Of a stretch of DNA of 64,000 bases, positions 36,945 through 47,190 are shown one piece after another. The notes below the pieces were generated by a model that worked only from the letters and a program-made list of their open reading frames with translations, searched no databases and was not told the origin of the DNA. The stretch's first letter is position 1. Each line of letters opens with the position of its first letter. Source of the DNA: Idiomarina aquatica (GTDB taxonomy: Bacteria; Pseudomonadota; Gammaproteobacteria; Enterobacterales; Alteromonadaceae); the NCBI RefSeq assembly GCF_003987185.1, contig NZ_PIPS01000003.1:1-64000 (forward strand), read 5' to 3'. A program made the translations under genes and the position numbers.

Positions 36945-38066
36945 TTAACTCGCGTAGGTTTTCGTACCCAAAATAACCGGGCGCTGTGCTCCTGTTACGG
37001 CAGGCAGATTGCCCGGCTTTTTGTGCTCATAACACCAGGCCAACCATGCAAAAGCCATCCCTTCTATCGCTTGTGGGTCGAGCTGAAAGTCGGCAATGCT
37101 TTGCAATTTAACCGCCCCCAGTTGTTGCTGCAGAGCCTGCATGAGTGTCGGGTTGTAGACCCCTCCGCCACAGGCGATAAGCCGTTCGGGGGGCTGTGGC
37201 AAGAAACGCAATGCCGCCATCACTGAATACGCGCTTAACTCAACCAGCGTGCGTAGCACATCGACAACGCTCTCGTCGCCTTGTAAGTAGCGGTTCAGCC
37301 ATTTCAGGTTAAAGATTTCGCGGCCAGTGCTTTTGGGGGGTGTTCGTGAAAAGTACGGATCGGCCAGCAGTTTTGACAACAAAGGTGTTATACATCGACC
37401 GGACGCGGCTAATTTACCGTCAACATCAAAACCGCTGTCGTTAACGCGGTGACGGTAAAAGGCGTCTAACAGGGTATTGGCAGGACCGGTATCAAAACCG
37501 ATGACGTCCGCTTCGGATTCGCCCAGCCAGGTAATATTAGCAATGCCGCCGAGGTTAAGTACCGCGCAATTCGAGCCGGTGTGCGGTGTCAGCGCAGCAA
37601 AGTGGAAAGCCGGAACCAATGGCGCTCCTTCCCCACCGGCAATGATATCGTTCTGCCGAAAGTCGCTGATGACATCGATACCGCAGTGAAAGGCAATGTA
37701 GGGCGCATTAATCAATTGCAACGAAAAGGGTGCCGGGTGCTCATGGCTGGGCGGTTGATGCCATAATGTTTGGCCATGACAGCCTACCGCCGCGATATCA
37801 CCAGGGCTTAACTGGCGTTGTTGCAGTAACGCATTTATTGTCTCGACGACGGCTTTGGAGTAGTCGTATTCCAGTTGTTTGTAATCCGGCAACGAATGCC
37901 GTTCCGGCATCATTGCAGCATGCAGGCGTTTTGCCAAGGATGGAGCGATGGGAAGGCTGAAGGCATCTTCGAAGCTGACGTCACCGCGTTCATTAATGTG
38001 GCAGAGAACCGCGTCGATGGCATCGACGCTGGTCCCTGACATAACACCGATATAGCGCTCTTCCAT
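36945..38066 (-). CDS. anmK: Anhydro-N-acetylmuramic acid kinase
   Basis: A 373-residue ASKHA-fold kinase that opens and phosphorylates 1,6-anhydro-MurNAc to MurNAc-6-phosphate in murein recycling. Markers are MSGTSVDAIDAVL at the N-terminus, GCHGQTLWHQP, GFDTGPANTLLDAF and ACGGGVYNP. It overlaps the preceding M23 peptidase gene by one base, so hydrolase and recycling kinase are translationally coupled. AmgK, MurU and Mpl in this window act on neighbouring steps. Confidence 0.96.
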   Translation of the reverse strand: MEERYIGVMSGTSVDAIDAVLCHINERGDVSFEDAFSLPIAPSLAKRLHAAMMPERHSLPDYKQLEYDYSKAVVETINALLQQRQLSPGDIAAVGCHGQTLWHQPPSHEHPAPFSLQLINAPYIAFHCGIDVISDFRQNDIIAGGEGAPLVPAFHFAALTPHTGSNCAVLNLGGIANITWLGESEADVIGFDTGPANTLLDAFYRHRVNDSGFDVDGKLAASGRCITPLLSKLLADPYFSRTPPKSTGREIFNLKWLNRYLQGDESVVDVLRTLVELSAYSVMAALRFLPQPPERLIACGGGVYNPTLMQALQQQLGAVKLQSIADFQLDPQAIEGMAFAWLAWCYEHKKPGNLPAVTGAQRPVILGTKTYAS

Positions 38067-39382
38067 TAGCGCATGGCGAGGAAAACTCGCTTATTATCTT
38101 CCAGCACGGCGACCAGCTGATCCGCGTGCTGACGGAACGACGGCAGTTCGGCTTCAGACAGCGATTGCGCTTTCGGCAGCTCGACCGTACGCGGGTTGCG
38201 GTGGACACCGTTATAAAGGAACTCATAATGTAAGTGAGCTCCGGTTACCCGTCCGGTTGCACCGACGCGGCCGATAATCTGTCCCTGTTTGACGCGGTCA
38301 CCGGTACGCACGTGTTTGCGGCTTAAATGCAGATACTTGGTGACGTAGCTCTCACCGTGCTGGATAAATACATAGTTACCGTTTAACGAGTTATAACTGG
38401 CTTTGATGACTTTACCGTCACCGGCTGACATTACCGGCGTACCGACCGCTGCCACGTAATCGGTGCCATTGTGCGGGCGAACCCGACCGGTGACCGGGTG
38501 TAAACGCTTAGGGTTAAAGTTAGAGCTCACATAAGTGAACTTCACCGGTGAGCGCAGGAAGGTCTTGCGCATGGCACGCCCGTTAGGGGTGTAATAATTG
38601 CCGTTATCGTGCAGGATCGCCTGGAATTTATCGCCACGATTAACGAACTCTGCAGCAAGGATGCGGCCGTAGCCGACAAACTCACCGTCAACGTATTGGG
38701 TTTCGTATAAAACGCTGAACTCGTCGCCCTGGCGCAGGTCTAGGGCAAAATCGATGTCCCAGCCGAAAATATCGGCCACACGCATAATCTGATTATCGGT
38801 CATACCCGCGTTAATGCCGGCGTTCCAGAAGCTGGAGTCAATAACCGCATGAGTAAACTCGGTGCGCGTCTCAATTTCACGCTTTTCGACTTCGGCCACA
38901 AAGCGATCACTTTGACGAGTGATGATCAGCGTGTCGATGTCGTTGACTTCAAACACCAACTGCACCAATTCACCGGCGTCGTCCGTCGCTAACCGTAAAA
39001 TATCGCCCGGATGTACTTTCTTTAATAATTCAGCGTCATCACCGGACTGTGTTACCCGATACAGTTGTTGTGCGGTAAAACCCAGCTTGTCAAAAATCTT
39101 CGCGAGGTTATCACCACGCTTAATTTCGTAGCTTTGCCAACTGAGTTGATTGGTACTGGCTTCGCCCTCAGCTTGTGTACTCTCGAAGGCTAAATCCAGT
39201 TGGTAGCGTTTACCGGGCATCAATTGCTCGGGAGACTTCGAGTTTTTTGATGCGGTTGCGGGCTCGGAAGGAATCACCAACAATAAAAAGAGTGTCGCGC
39301 TGATCGCACTGATCAGGACACGATGAGAATGTGGCAATTCATTGAGCAATTGCCTAATTCGGGAAACTACTTTTGACGTCAT
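38066..39382 (-). CDS. M23 family murein DD-endopeptidase (MepM/YebA-like)
   Basis: A 438-residue envelope protein with one N-terminal membrane segment (about 20-37), an OapA/LysM-like region (SYEIKRGDNLAKIFDKLGF, about 86-150) and a C-terminal M23 domain with the zinc ligands of HNGTD and HLHYE. It should cleave D-Ala-mDAP crosslinks to allow cell-wall expansion. The layout matches E. coli MepM (440). It is directly coupled to anmK. A 216-base gap separates it from the divergent tyrS. Confidence 0.93.
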   Translation of the reverse strand: MTSKVVSRIRQLLNELPHSHRVLISAISATLFLLLVIPSEPATASKNSKSPEQLMPGKRYQLDLAFESTQAEGEASTNQLSWQSYEIKRGDNLAKIFDKLGFTAQQLYRVTQSGDDAELLKKVHPGDILRLATDDAGELVQLVFEVNDIDTLIITRQSDRFVAEVEKREIETRTEFTHAVIDSSFWNAGINAGMTDNQIMRVADIFGWDIDFALDLRQGDEFSVLYETQYVDGEFVGYGRILAAEFVNRGDKFQAILHDNGNYYTPNGRAMRKTFLRSPVKFTYVSSNFNPKRLHPVTGRVRPHNGTDYVAAVGTPVMSAGDGKVIKASYNSLNGNYVFIQHGESYVTKYLHLSRKHVRTGDRVKQGQIIGRVGATGRVTGAHLHYEFLYNGVHRNPRTVELPKAQSLSEAELPSFRQHADQLVAVLEDNKRVFLAMR

Positions 39383-39523
39383 AATTTAGCGCACTTCTAC
39401 TCTTTTGTTTTGGATGAAATACCGAATGCGGTAACCACTCACCTTGTTGTATTATTTTTGAGCATCTCCATGCATGAATTGAGGATAATACGAAAAAAAT
39501 GAGAATACCAGTTTTAGGGTGCT

Positions 39524-39540
39524 TAAAACCAGCGGTTTTA
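39524..39540. repeat. Short inverted repeat in the tyrS/mepM gap
   Basis: TAAAACC (39524-39530), loop AGC, GGTTTTA (39534-39540). It is AT-rich and without a T tract, so not a clear terminator. Otherwise the 216-base gap (39383-39598) shows only the tyrS ribosome site CAGGAGAA; no small gene or RNA is recognised. Confidence 0.3.
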
Positions 39541-39598
39541 TGGCGTAAACTATGACTTTTACACTTTATTTGGCCCAACCGCGCAGGAGAATCACTGA

Positions 39599-40804
39599 AT
39601 GGCAGCTCAGGTAAAAGAAGCGATCGCGGAAATTACTCGCGGCGTTGAGGAAGTACTGATCGAGAGTGAGTTAGCGGAAAAACTCGCGCAGAATAAGCCG
39701 CTTGTGATTAAAGCAGGCTTTGATCCAACCGCTCCCGATCTTCATCTGGGACATACGGTACTGATTAATAAACTGCGGATCTTTCAGGATTATGGCCATA
39801 AAGTGGTGTTTCTGATTGGCGACTTCACCGGCATGATTGGCGATCCAACGGGCAAAAACGTTACCCGTAAGCCGCTCACTCAGGAAGAGGTGCTAGCCAA
39901 TGCCGAAACCTATAAAGAGCAAGTCTTCAAAATCCTTGATCCGGAAAAGACAGAAGTGCGCTTCAACTCAGAGTGGATGAGTAAGATGGGCGCGGACGAT
40001 ATGATCAAGCTGGCTGCCCGTCAGACCGTCGCGCGGATGCTTGAACGAGACGACTTCAAGAAGCGCTACAAGGCGAATCAGTCGATTGCGATACATGAAT
40101 TTTTGTACCCATTGGTGCAAGGCTGGGATTCGGTTGAGTTAAAGGCCGACGTCGAACTTGGCGGTACCGATCAACGCTTTAACTTGTTGATGGGTCGAGA
40201 GTTGCAGAAAGAAGAAGGTCAGCGGCCGCAAACCGTCATTATGGTGCCATTGCTGGAAGGTCTCGACGGCGTGCAAAAGATGTCGAAGTCGCTGAATAAC
40301 TATATTGGCATTACTGAGCCGGCCAATGACATGTTTGGTAAGATTATGTCGATATCAGATGAACTGATGTGGCGCTATTTTGAGTTGTTGAGTTTCCGCC
40401 CATTAGCCGAGATCGAGCAGTTTAAACAGGATGTTGAAGCCGGCAAAAACCCGCGTGATATCAAGGTCCTGCTGGCTAAAGAAATTATTGCACGGTTCCA
40501 CTCCGAAGCGGCCGCCGAGGACGCTGAGCAAGATTTCGTACAACGCTTTCAAAAGAATGCGATCCCTGACGATATTCCCGAAGTTGAAGTAAAAATAGAG
40601 GCTGACGGAATGCCGATCGCCAATGCATTAAAAGCGGCCGATTTGGTTAAGTCGACGTCAGATGCGATGCGAATGATTAAACAGTCTGCGGTAAAACGAG
40701 ACGGTGAAAAAATTACTGATACAAAAATGGTGTGTGGCGAGGGCGACTCAGGCGTTTATCAAGTGGGTAAGCGGCGTTTCGCTAAAATCGTTTTTAAGGC
40801 TTAA
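39599..40804 (+). CDS. tyrS: Tyrosyl-tRNA synthetase
   Basis: A 401-residue class I synthetase. The HIGH motif is HLGH (49-52) in [24 protein letters not shown] is intact (KMSKSLNN), and an S4-like RNA-binding domain closes the protein. The sequence is of the TyrZ-like subtype common in Vibrio and Haemophilus, not the E. coli TyrS subtype (424). AGGAGAA lies before the start. A strong terminator follows. Confidence 0.96.
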   Translation: MAAQVKEAIAEITRGVEEVLIESELAEKLAQNKPLVIKAGFDPTAPDLHLGHTVLINKLRIFQDYGHKVVFLIGDFTGMIGDPTGKNVTRKPLTQEEVLANAETYKEQVFKILDPEKTEVRFNSEWMSKMGADDMIKLAARQTVARMLERDDFKKRYKANQSIAIHEFLYPLVQGWDSVELKADVELGGTDQRFNLLMGRELQKEEGQRPQTVIMVPLLEGLDGVQKMSKSLNNYIGITEPANDMFGKIMSISDELMWRYFELLSFRPLAEIEQFKQDVEAGKNPRDIKVLLAKEIIARFHSEAAAEDAEQDFVQRFQKNAIPDDIPEVEVKIEADGMPIANALKAADLVKSTSDAMRMIKQSAVKRDGEKITDTKMVCGEGDSGVYQVGKRRFAKIVFKA

Positions 40805-40833
40805 TGGCTTAGGCGTTGAACCTCGGAACAAGA

Positions 40834-40859
40834 AGAGCGCCTTTCGGCGCTCTTTTTTT
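40834..40859 (+). terminator. Rho-independent terminator of tyrS
   Basis: AGAGCGCC (40834-40841), loop TTTC, GGCGCTCT (40846-40853), then six T. It lies between tyrS and the convergent chemoreceptor gene, whose stop codon is 2 bases beyond. Confidence 0.93.
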
Positions 40860-40861
40860 CA

Positions 40862-42862
40862 TCAGACTTTAAAGCTTTTAATTGAATCCTGTAACTCATC
40901 GGCCAGTTTGGCCACTTCGTTGGACGCCTGTGCCGTTTGTTTCGAGCCGGATGCCGTTTGCTCCGCAATCGACACAATGGCTTCAAGGCGCTCACTGATG
41001 TCCTGAGCGGTGCGACTTTGCTCTTGCGCTGCGGTAGCAATATGATTACTGCTGTCCGCAGCCTGGTGTACGGAGTCGGTAATTGATTGCAGCGCGGCGG
41101 CGGCTTCGTCGGTTTGCTTGACGCTCAGCTCAGCCTGCTCGCGACCGCGGTTCATGACTTCAACCGCACGGGTAGAGTCGGTTTGCAAACTTTCAATCAT
41201 TTGTTGAATTTCTTCGGTAGACTCCTGGGTACGGCTTGCCAGCGTACGTACTTCGTCGGCAACAACCGCAAAACCTCGTCCTTGCTCGCCTGCCCGTGCC
41301 GCTTCAATGGCTGCGTTTAAGGCCAACAGGTTGGTCTGGTCGGCAATGCCACGAATAACATCCAGAATACCGCCAATGTTCTTACTGTTCTCTGACAGCT
41401 GATTGATGACTTCTGATGCTCCCTGGATTTCACGCGCCAGACTATCGATGGTGCTACGGTTCTGCTCAGATATTTTGCGGACGCGTTTAGCTTCATCGTC
41501 AGAATGCTGGATCTCACCCAAGGCTTTGTCGGCTCCGTCAGCCATTTCGCTGGCGGTACTGTTCATTTCCTGGGTCGCGGTGGCGACTTGCTCAATTTGA
41601 CGTCGTTGCTCTTCGATAGCGCCGGTGGTTTCGTCAGAAACGCTCGAGCTCTCTTCGGCGGCGGTGGCTAATTGTGTCGCGCGGTTAGCGATGCCTTCAA
41701 TCAGCGTTCTTAAGTTCTCGGTCAGCTTGTTGGTGTTAACCGCCAGCGTGCCGAACTCATCATCGGACTGGTAGTTGACCCGTTCGGTCAGGTTACCGTC
41801 AGCCATAATATTCAGCATATGGTTTACTTTGCCTAACGGCACGCTAATGCTACGCACGGTAAACCAGGAAATCAGTACCGCCAAAGCGATTGAAACCAGC
41901 GTAATAATGCCATTAATCCAGCTTGATGTACTGATTGAGGACGCCACCGAAGTTTGTGAGTCATCGGCAATTTTTCGTACCGCTTTACGGAGTTCCGTCG
42001 CTAAATTAAGTAAGGCGTTAAGCTCTTGCTCGGAGTTGGCAAGCGTTTGTGCTTCATCAATGCGCGTTTGTTTTTGACTGACGATGTTGTCTGGGTACGA
42101 GCCGGTGCCCTGCAGTTGTGAAATGGCGTCCTTGGTGACACTGATGGCATCATCAACAATTTGCTCTGAGTTGCCATTTGCAATTGCGTCAAGGTCGTCG
42201 AGGCGTGGTTTCAAAGCATCGATATTGATGTCAATTTCGCTACGGATGACGCGGGCGGTATCGATATCATCAGCGTTACCCAGGTCATACATCAGGGTAA
42301 TGAGCGACGCCAGTGATTTTTCGATGGTGCTGGCGACTTCAGCAACCTGTGCGTTTTGAGTCATATCTGAGGCGTCGAGTAACATGATGGACGCGTCGTC
42401 TATCGCGAAAGCCAATTCATCAAGTTGCGCCCGGGCAGTGTTGCCCAATTCCAGATAGCGGCGTTGTTGTTCGAATAGGCGTTCGACCAGCGCAACGTAT
42501 TGCTGTGCGTCGTCTTCCATTCGCTCAATAAGATCGCCATACCCTTCGCCACGGATAAGGTCGCGTAATCGGGTCAACGATTGCTGAAATTGGTCGCGGG
42601 TCTGCTCAAGATCCTGAGTATGTGTATCAACCAGTTCCAGGGTCTCGTCATAAAAGGTCTCGGTTTGCAGCGCGCCCAGTCTCAGTACATCCACCTGAAC
42701 ACTTGCCACGCTCTCAAGGGCTGGCACGGCTTTATCGTTTAAACGGTCGACCGATGAGCCGATGCTATTAATATTAAACAGCGAACTCAAACTGATGATG
42801 AGTAAAAGCAAGGTTATGATGGCGAATCCGCCAATCACTCGCGTGGCGACTGTTAATTTCAT
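40862..42862 (-). CDS. Methyl-accepting chemotaxis protein
   Basis: A 666-residue chemoreceptor. Two transmembrane helices (about 10-30 and 315-336) flank a long helical periplasmic domain of about 285 residues, the size of a helical bimodular (HBM) sensor rather than a short four-helix bundle. A HAMP domain (about 337-390) and a cytoplasmic coiled coil follow, with the signalling tip [20 protein letters not shown] and [15 protein letters not shown]. There is no C-terminal NWETF-like pentapeptide for CheR/CheB tethering. Ligand unknown. It sits 29 bases downstream of apaH, where E. coli has other genes, so it may ride on the lptD-apaH transcript. GAGGGG precedes the start. Confidence 0.95.
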   Translation of the reverse strand: MKLTVATRVIGGFAIITLLLLIISLSSLFNINSIGSSVDRLNDKAVPALESVASVQVDVLRLGALQTETFYDETLELVDTHTQDLEQTRDQFQQSLTRLRDLIRGEGYGDLIERMEDDAQQYVALVERLFEQQRRYLELGNTARAQLDELAFAIDDASIMLLDASDMTQNAQVAEVASTIEKSLASLITLMYDLGNADDIDTARVIRSEIDINIDALKPRLDDLDAIANGNSEQIVDDAISVTKDAISQLQGTGSYPDNIVSQKQTRIDEAQTLANSEQELNALLNLATELRKAVRKIADDSQTSVASSISTSSWINGIITLVSIALAVLISWFTVRSISVPLGKVNHMLNIMADGNLTERVNYQSDDEFGTLAVNTNKLTENLRTLIEGIANRATQLATAAEESSSVSDETTGAIEEQRRQIEQVATATQEMNSTASEMADGADKALGEIQHSDDEAKRVRKISEQNRSTIDSLAREIQGASEVINQLSENSKNIGGILDVIRGIADQTNLLALNAAIEAARAGEQGRGFAVVADEVRTLASRTQESTEEIQQMIESLQTDSTRAVEVMNRGREQAELSVKQTDEAAAALQSITDSVHQAADSSNHIATAAQEQSRTAQDISERLEAIVSIAEQTASGSKQTAQASNEVAKLADELQDSIKSFKV

Positions 42863-42891
42863 GAAAAACCCCTCAATACAGCGTAAGCTCG

Positions 42892-43701
42892 TTATGAAAC
42901 GGCAGACTGTTGATAAAATACGTTATTGTCGACGTCCCACAAGGTCATATGGTTACCCCAGACACAGCCTGTGTCCAGGCCGATGACGTTGTCATCGTTG
43001 GTGTCGCCCATCAGGGCGGCCCAGTGTCCGAACGCGATACGATAGGGCTGCGAATAGTAGTGAAACCAAGGTTGCAGCTTTTCATCCGTGTTGTCACTCG
43101 GATGTGATTTTTCCGAGAAATTTAATACGCCTTCTTCCGTGCAGTAACGCATTCTGGTTAACGCATTGACTATAAAACGGTATCGGTCAAAACCCGCAAG
43201 ACTTGAGTCCCATTTGTCGGGTTGGTTACCAAACATAGATTTTATAAATATACCAAAATCGTTATTTTTAAGTACCCGCTCTACGTCAAAAGCGCCTTTT
43301 TTTGCGTCATCTAACGTCCACCAGGGATAAAATCCGGCGTGACTGATAACCAGGTTGTGTTCGCTATTGTGGTGCAGTAACGGAAGCTGTCGCAGCCAAT
43401 CGATGTAATCCAGACGCTGGCGGGACGATAGAATCGCGTCTAACTGATCGTTAGGATTGGCCTGGCGTTGGCCCAACAAAATGCCGATCAAATTCAAATC
43501 GTGGTTGCCAAGCACACTGTTTATCACGCCGTCAGGGGCATTCATGAAAAAGTGCAAAGCAGACTGGGAATCAGGACCACGAGCAACGATATCACCGACA
43601 CACCAAAGTGTGTCGGTTTGATAACTGAAGCCTACCTGTTCCAGTAACTGCATCAGTTCGCGATAACAGCCCTGTATATCACCTACAACGTATAAACTCA
43701 T
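42892..43701 (-). CDS. apaH: Bis(5'-nucleosyl)-tetraphosphatase, symmetrical
   Basis: A 269-residue metallophosphatase that splits Ap4A into two ADP and can remove Np4 RNA caps. The phosphoesterase motifs are [19 protein letters not shown] and SHAG, in order. The length matches E. coli ApaH (280). It begins 2 bases after the apaG stop; surA-pdxA-rsmA-apaG-apaH is a conserved operon. Confidence 0.97.
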   Translation of the reverse strand: MSLYVVGDIQGCYRELMQLLEQVGFSYQTDTLWCVGDIVARGPDSQSALHFFMNAPDGVINSVLGNHDLNLIGILLGQRQANPNDQLDAILSSRQRLDYIDWLRQLPLLHHNSEHNLVISHAGFYPWWTLDDAKKGAFDVERVLKNNDFGIFIKSMFGNQPDKWDSSLAGFDRYRFIVNALTRMRYCTEEGVLNFSEKSHPSDNTDEKLQPWFHYYSQPYRIAFGHWAALMGDTNDDNVIGLDTGCVWGNHMTLWDVDNNVFYQQSAVS

Positions 43702-43703
43702 GA

Positions 43704-44078
43704 CTAATGCAGTATATTCGGAATCGCTAACCTAAACGAAGGAATCTCAACCTTAAAATGCTGACCGTTCGCGTCAACCATCAGATAATGACCTTGCATC
43801 GTACCGATGGGGGTCGCTAATACGGTGCCACTGGTGTAACTGAACGAGTCAGCGGCGGCGATCAACGGTTTTTGGCCAATAACGCCTTCACCGGCAACTC
43901 GTGTTACCTTGTTGTTGGCGTCAACAATATGCCATTCGCGGCTGAGTAACTGAACCTGAATGGGTGAGTTGTTCACTATTGTGATGGTGTACGAAAAGAC
44001 GTATTGACCATTGTCCGGCACGGATTGTGCCGGCAGGTATTGCGTCTTAACTTTGATGTCGATATTGGTTTTAGTCAT
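43704..44078 (-). CDS. apaG: ApaG protein (Co2+/Mg2+ efflux-associated, FN3-like)
   Basis: A 124-residue all-beta protein of the ApaG/DUF525 family. The start [19 protein letters not shown] at 44078 is the family N-terminus; the open frame upstream is the rsmA 3' end. [23 protein letters not shown] and [14 protein letters not shown] are typical. Its molecular role is unclear; the cobalt phenotype comes from Salmonella CorD. It overlaps rsmA by 8 bases. Confidence 0.95.
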   Translation of the reverse strand: MTKTNIDIKVKTQYLPAQSVPDNGQYVFSYTITIVNNSPIQVQLLSREWHIVDANNKVTRVAGEGVIGQKPLIAAADSFSYTSGTVLATPIGTMQGHYLMVDANGQHFKVEIPSFRLAIPNILH

Positions 44079-44886
44079 TGCGGACGTTGCTCTGCTCAGA
44101 GAGATAATTAGCCATAGCACAATAATCTGCCACACTCAGTGTTTCAGGTCGAGCACCAGGATCGATATCGAGCTCAGTCAGTTGTGCCTCGGACAGCAAC
44201 CCTTTTAGATTATTGCGGATGGTCTTGCGTCGCTGATTAAAGGCTTGCAGGCAAAGTGCATGCAGTTGTTCGCGATCGGTGACCGGGTAAGGACTTTGCG
44301 CGTATGGCTCGAGTCTGACCACCGCCGATTCGACTTTTGGAGGTGGGTTAAACGCGCCCGCAGGGACGTTTACTACCGGTGTTACCCGACACGCTTGTTG
44401 CACCGCAACACTGATGCGGCCATAGGTCTTGGAGCCCGGTTCTGCCGCGAGGCGGTCAACGACTTCTTTTTGCAGCATAAAGTGCATATCGCTGATGCTG
44501 GCGGTGTACTTAAGTAAGTGAAAAATCAGTGGCGTAGAGATGTTGTATGGTAAGTTACCGAACACGCGCAAGGGTTTTTCGCTGGTGGTGAACTGGTTAA
44601 AGTCGATTTTCATTGCATCGCCACGAGTCACGTTAAGCTTAGGCGCTAAGAACGGATGGGACTCCAGTCGGTCGGCCAGGTCACGGTCGATCTCGATGAC
44701 GTTCAGGTGACCACTGCGGTCAGCCACTGGCTCGGTTAATGCGGCCAGACCCGGGCCGATTTCAACCAGGTTCTCACCCGGCTGAGGATTAATTACGTCA
44801 ACAATCTGCTCTATGATGTTCTGATCATGCAGGAAGTTTTGGCCAAAGCGTTTGCGCGCGCGGTGGCCGAGATGTGTTTTACTCAT
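44071..44886 (-). CDS. rsmA: 16S rRNA A1518/A1519 dimethyltransferase
   Basis: A 271-residue KsgA/RsmA methyltransferase that dimethylates two adjacent adenosines near the 3' end of 16S rRNA, a late 30S checkpoint. It begins [14 protein letters not shown], has the SAM loop [12 protein letters not shown], and the N6A catalytic motif NLPYNIS. It overlaps pdxA by 8 bases upstream and apaG by 8 bases downstream. Confidence 0.98.
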   Translation of the reverse strand: MSKTHLGHRARKRFGQNFLHDQNIIEQIVDVINPQPGENLVEIGPGLAALTEPVADRSGHLNVIEIDRDLADRLESHPFLAPKLNVTRGDAMKIDFNQFTTSEKPLRVFGNLPYNISTPLIFHLLKYTASISDMHFMLQKEVVDRLAAEPGSKTYGRISVAVQQACRVTPVVNVPAGAFNPPPKVESAVVRLEPYAQSPYPVTDREQLHALCLQAFNQRRKTIRNNLKGLLSEAQLTELDIDPGARPETLSVADYCAMANYLSEQSNVRND

Positions 44887-45868
44887 TGTGTGATGCTCTT
44901 ACCATGTCGATTGCGGTGTTAATCGCCAGCAGGCAACTGCCTGGGTTAGCCTGTCCGGTTGCAGCCATATCCAAAGCGGTACCATGATCGACGGATGTTC
45001 TGATAAAGGGTAGGCCAAGGGTGATGTTAACCGCGTTGCCAAAGCCTTTGTATTTTAGCACGGGCAAGCCTTGGTCATGATACATGGCAACCACAGCCGC
45101 TGCACCCTCAAGATACTTCGGTTGAAACACCGTATCGGCAGGTAAAGGACCTTGTAAGTCCATGCCCTCGTTGCGCAGCTGTTCCAAAACCGGTTGTATG
45201 ACGTCGATTTCTTCACGACCCAGGTGGCCGTTCTCACCGGCATGAGGGTTAAGACCGCAAACTAATATTCTCGGGTTATTCTCGCCGAATTTATGACACA
45301 AATCATGGTGTAAAATACGCAAAATCTGCGTGAGTCTTTCGGGAGTAATTGCCTTATTAACATAGGCTAGCGGTATGTGAGTGGTTACTAATGCAACTCG
45401 TAGTCCTGCCGTTGCCAGCATCATAACGACATCGTTCTTGTTGGCAAGGTTGGCAAAAAACTCAGTGTGGCCGGAAAAGGCTATCCCAGCATCATTAATG
45501 ATTCCTTTATGTACCGGCCCGGTCACTATGGCATCAAATTCGCCGTTCAAATTGCCTTTTGACGCGCGTGCCAGAGTATCCACCACGTAGTGCCCGTTAG
45601 CGACATTCAACTGCCCGGCGGTGACAGGTTCAGCCACGGGTAAATGCTCAACCAGTAAGGTTCCGGCGGGACTTGGCTGTTGTGGTCGGGTACCATCGTA
45701 ATACTCAATGGCAAGATCGACATTGAGTTCTCGTGCGCGTTGCTGGAGTAAATGGGCATCGGCACAAACGACAATCGCAGCGGGCCATTGCCGCTGCGCT
45801 ATCATTACCGCGAGATCAGGACCAATCCCGGCGGGTTCGCCGGGAGTAAAGACCAAAACCGGAAGCAT
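44879..45868 (-). CDS. pdxA: 4-hydroxythreonine-4-phosphate dehydrogenase
   Basis: A 329-residue NAD-dependent enzyme of pyridoxal phosphate synthesis, the length of E. coli PdxA. It begins with [12 protein letters not shown], and the metal-site residues lie in [17 protein letters not shown] and [12 protein letters not shown]. It is 12 bases after surA and overlaps rsmA. PLP made here serves HemL, PanP and other enzymes in the region. Confidence 0.97.
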   Translation of the reverse strand: MLPVLVFTPGEPAGIGPDLAVMIAQRQWPAAIVVCADAHLLQQRARELNVDLAIEYYDGTRPQQPSPAGTLLVEHLPVAEPVTAGQLNVANGHYVVDTLARASKGNLNGEFDAIVTGPVHKGIINDAGIAFSGHTEFFANLANKNDVVMMLATAGLRVALVTTHIPLAYVNKAITPERLTQILRILHHDLCHKFGENNPRILVCGLNPHAGENGHLGREEIDVIQPVLEQLRNEGMDLQGPLPADTVFQPKYLEGAAAVVAMYHDQGLPVLKYKGFGNAVNITLGLPFIRTSVDHGTALDMAATGQANPGSCLLAINTAIDMVRASHNE

Positions 45869-45880
45869 TGGCGCTGTCCT

Positions 45881-47179
45881 CTAGTTGACGACTTTGCGAA
45901 CGTAAGCCCGATCGCGGATCTCTTGCTGCCAGTTGTCCAGCTCTTCACGGTATTTACGTGCGAACAGCATCTGATAGGCCCGATCTTGCTTACTTTCCTG
46001 AGTAGCATCCAAGGTGCGGCGATCAGTAACCTCGACAATGTGCCAGCCGAATTGGGTACGGAACGGTTCACTGATGACACCCTGTTCAATGGTTTCAACG
46101 GTTTGTTTGAACTCAGGGGCATAACGGTCTGGGCGTGACCAGCCTAAATCACCGCCGCGAGAGGCTGAACCAGGGTCGGCCGAATGTTCGCGAGCAAGCT
46201 CGTCGAAAGTCTTCTCACCGCTTTCAACCTGTTGGCGGAACTCGTTAAGCATTTCCTGCGCACGTTTGTCCGAAAGAATGACCGACGGCTTGATCAAAAT
46301 GTGGCGGGCTTTCACTTCCTGTACTTCGACTTTCTGCTCACCGCGTTTATCGGCGACCTTAAGAATATGGAAACCAACACCACTGCGTAACGGACCAACA
46401 ATGGCACCAACGTCTTTGCCTTTGACCACGTCGGCGAACAACGTTGGCATGGTGTTCTCCGTCATCCAGCCTAAGTCACCACCGTCCAGAGCATTACTGC
46501 CGGATGATGAGCGAATGGCGAGATCAGAAAAGTCTTCGCCTTCGTTCAGTAGTTTCATTACCGCGTCAGCGCGACGTTTCGCCGTTGCTTGTTCTTCTTG
46601 TGACGCGTCCGATGGGCTGGCGATAAGAATCTGGCTCAAACGATATTCTGTTTGTGTTTGGCTATTATTTTCTATTAATTCAACCAGGTTGCCGACTTCT
46701 TGTGGAGTAATGCTGACACGACGTTGTACGGCTGCTCGCTCAACCTGAGAAATGATCAGTTCATTACGAATCTGCTCACGGAACGTCGGCCAGCTGATGC
46801 CTGAAGCAGTGACTTCGGCACGTAACTCTTCGACGCTTTTATCACGTTCTTTAGCGATACCATCGATAGCTTGCTCTAACTGCGACTCGCCAATCTCTAC
46901 CCCCATACGCTCAGCCATTTGCAACTGCAATTCCTGCAAAATAAGGCGTTCAGTAACCTGCGTTTCCAATACCTGATCGCTGGGCGCATTGTCGGCGTCA
47001 AAGTTTCCGCCGCTTTTAACCTGCTGCATCATTTGTTCAATTTGGCTTTGCAGGATGACGCCCTCATCGACGATAACGGCGACGCGATCGAGCGTTTCCT
47101 GCGCCTTGGCCGGAGTCGCGATAAAGCCGCTAACGGCTATGCTTGAGACCGCCAAAAAGAGAGTCAACAAATATTTCAT
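45881..47179 (-). CDS. surA: Periplasmic chaperone SurA (peptidyl-prolyl isomerase)
   Basis: A 432-residue outer-membrane-protein chaperone. The start at 47179 gives a signal peptide (MKYLLTLFLAVSSIAVSGFI, cleaved at AKA-QE); a GTG 12 bases upstream overlaps the lptD stop. An N-terminal SurA domain (about 30-170) is followed by two parvulin domains (about 175-275 and 285-385) and a short C-terminal helix. Its best-known client is LptD, encoded 11 bases upstream. Confidence 0.97.
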   Translation of the reverse strand: MKYLLTLFLAVSSIAVSGFIATPAKAQETLDRVAVIVDEGVILQSQIEQMMQQVKSGGNFDADNAPSDQVLETQVTERLILQELQLQMAERMGVEIGESQLEQAIDGIAKERDKSVEELRAEVTASGISWPTFREQIRNELIISQVERAAVQRRVSITPQEVGNLVELIENNSQTQTEYRLSQILIASPSDASQEEQATAKRRADAVMKLLNEGEDFSDLAIRSSSGSNALDGGDLGWMTENTMPTLFADVVKGKDVGAIVGPLRSGVGFHILKVADKRGEQKVEVQEVKARHILIKPSVILSDKRAQEMLNEFRQQVESGEKTFDELAREHSADPGSASRGGDLGWSRPDRYAPEFKQTVETIEQGVISEPFRTQFGWHIVEVTDRRTLDATQESKQDRAYQMLFARKYREELDNWQQEIRDRAYVRKVVN

Positions 47180-47190
47180 TATACCTACCA

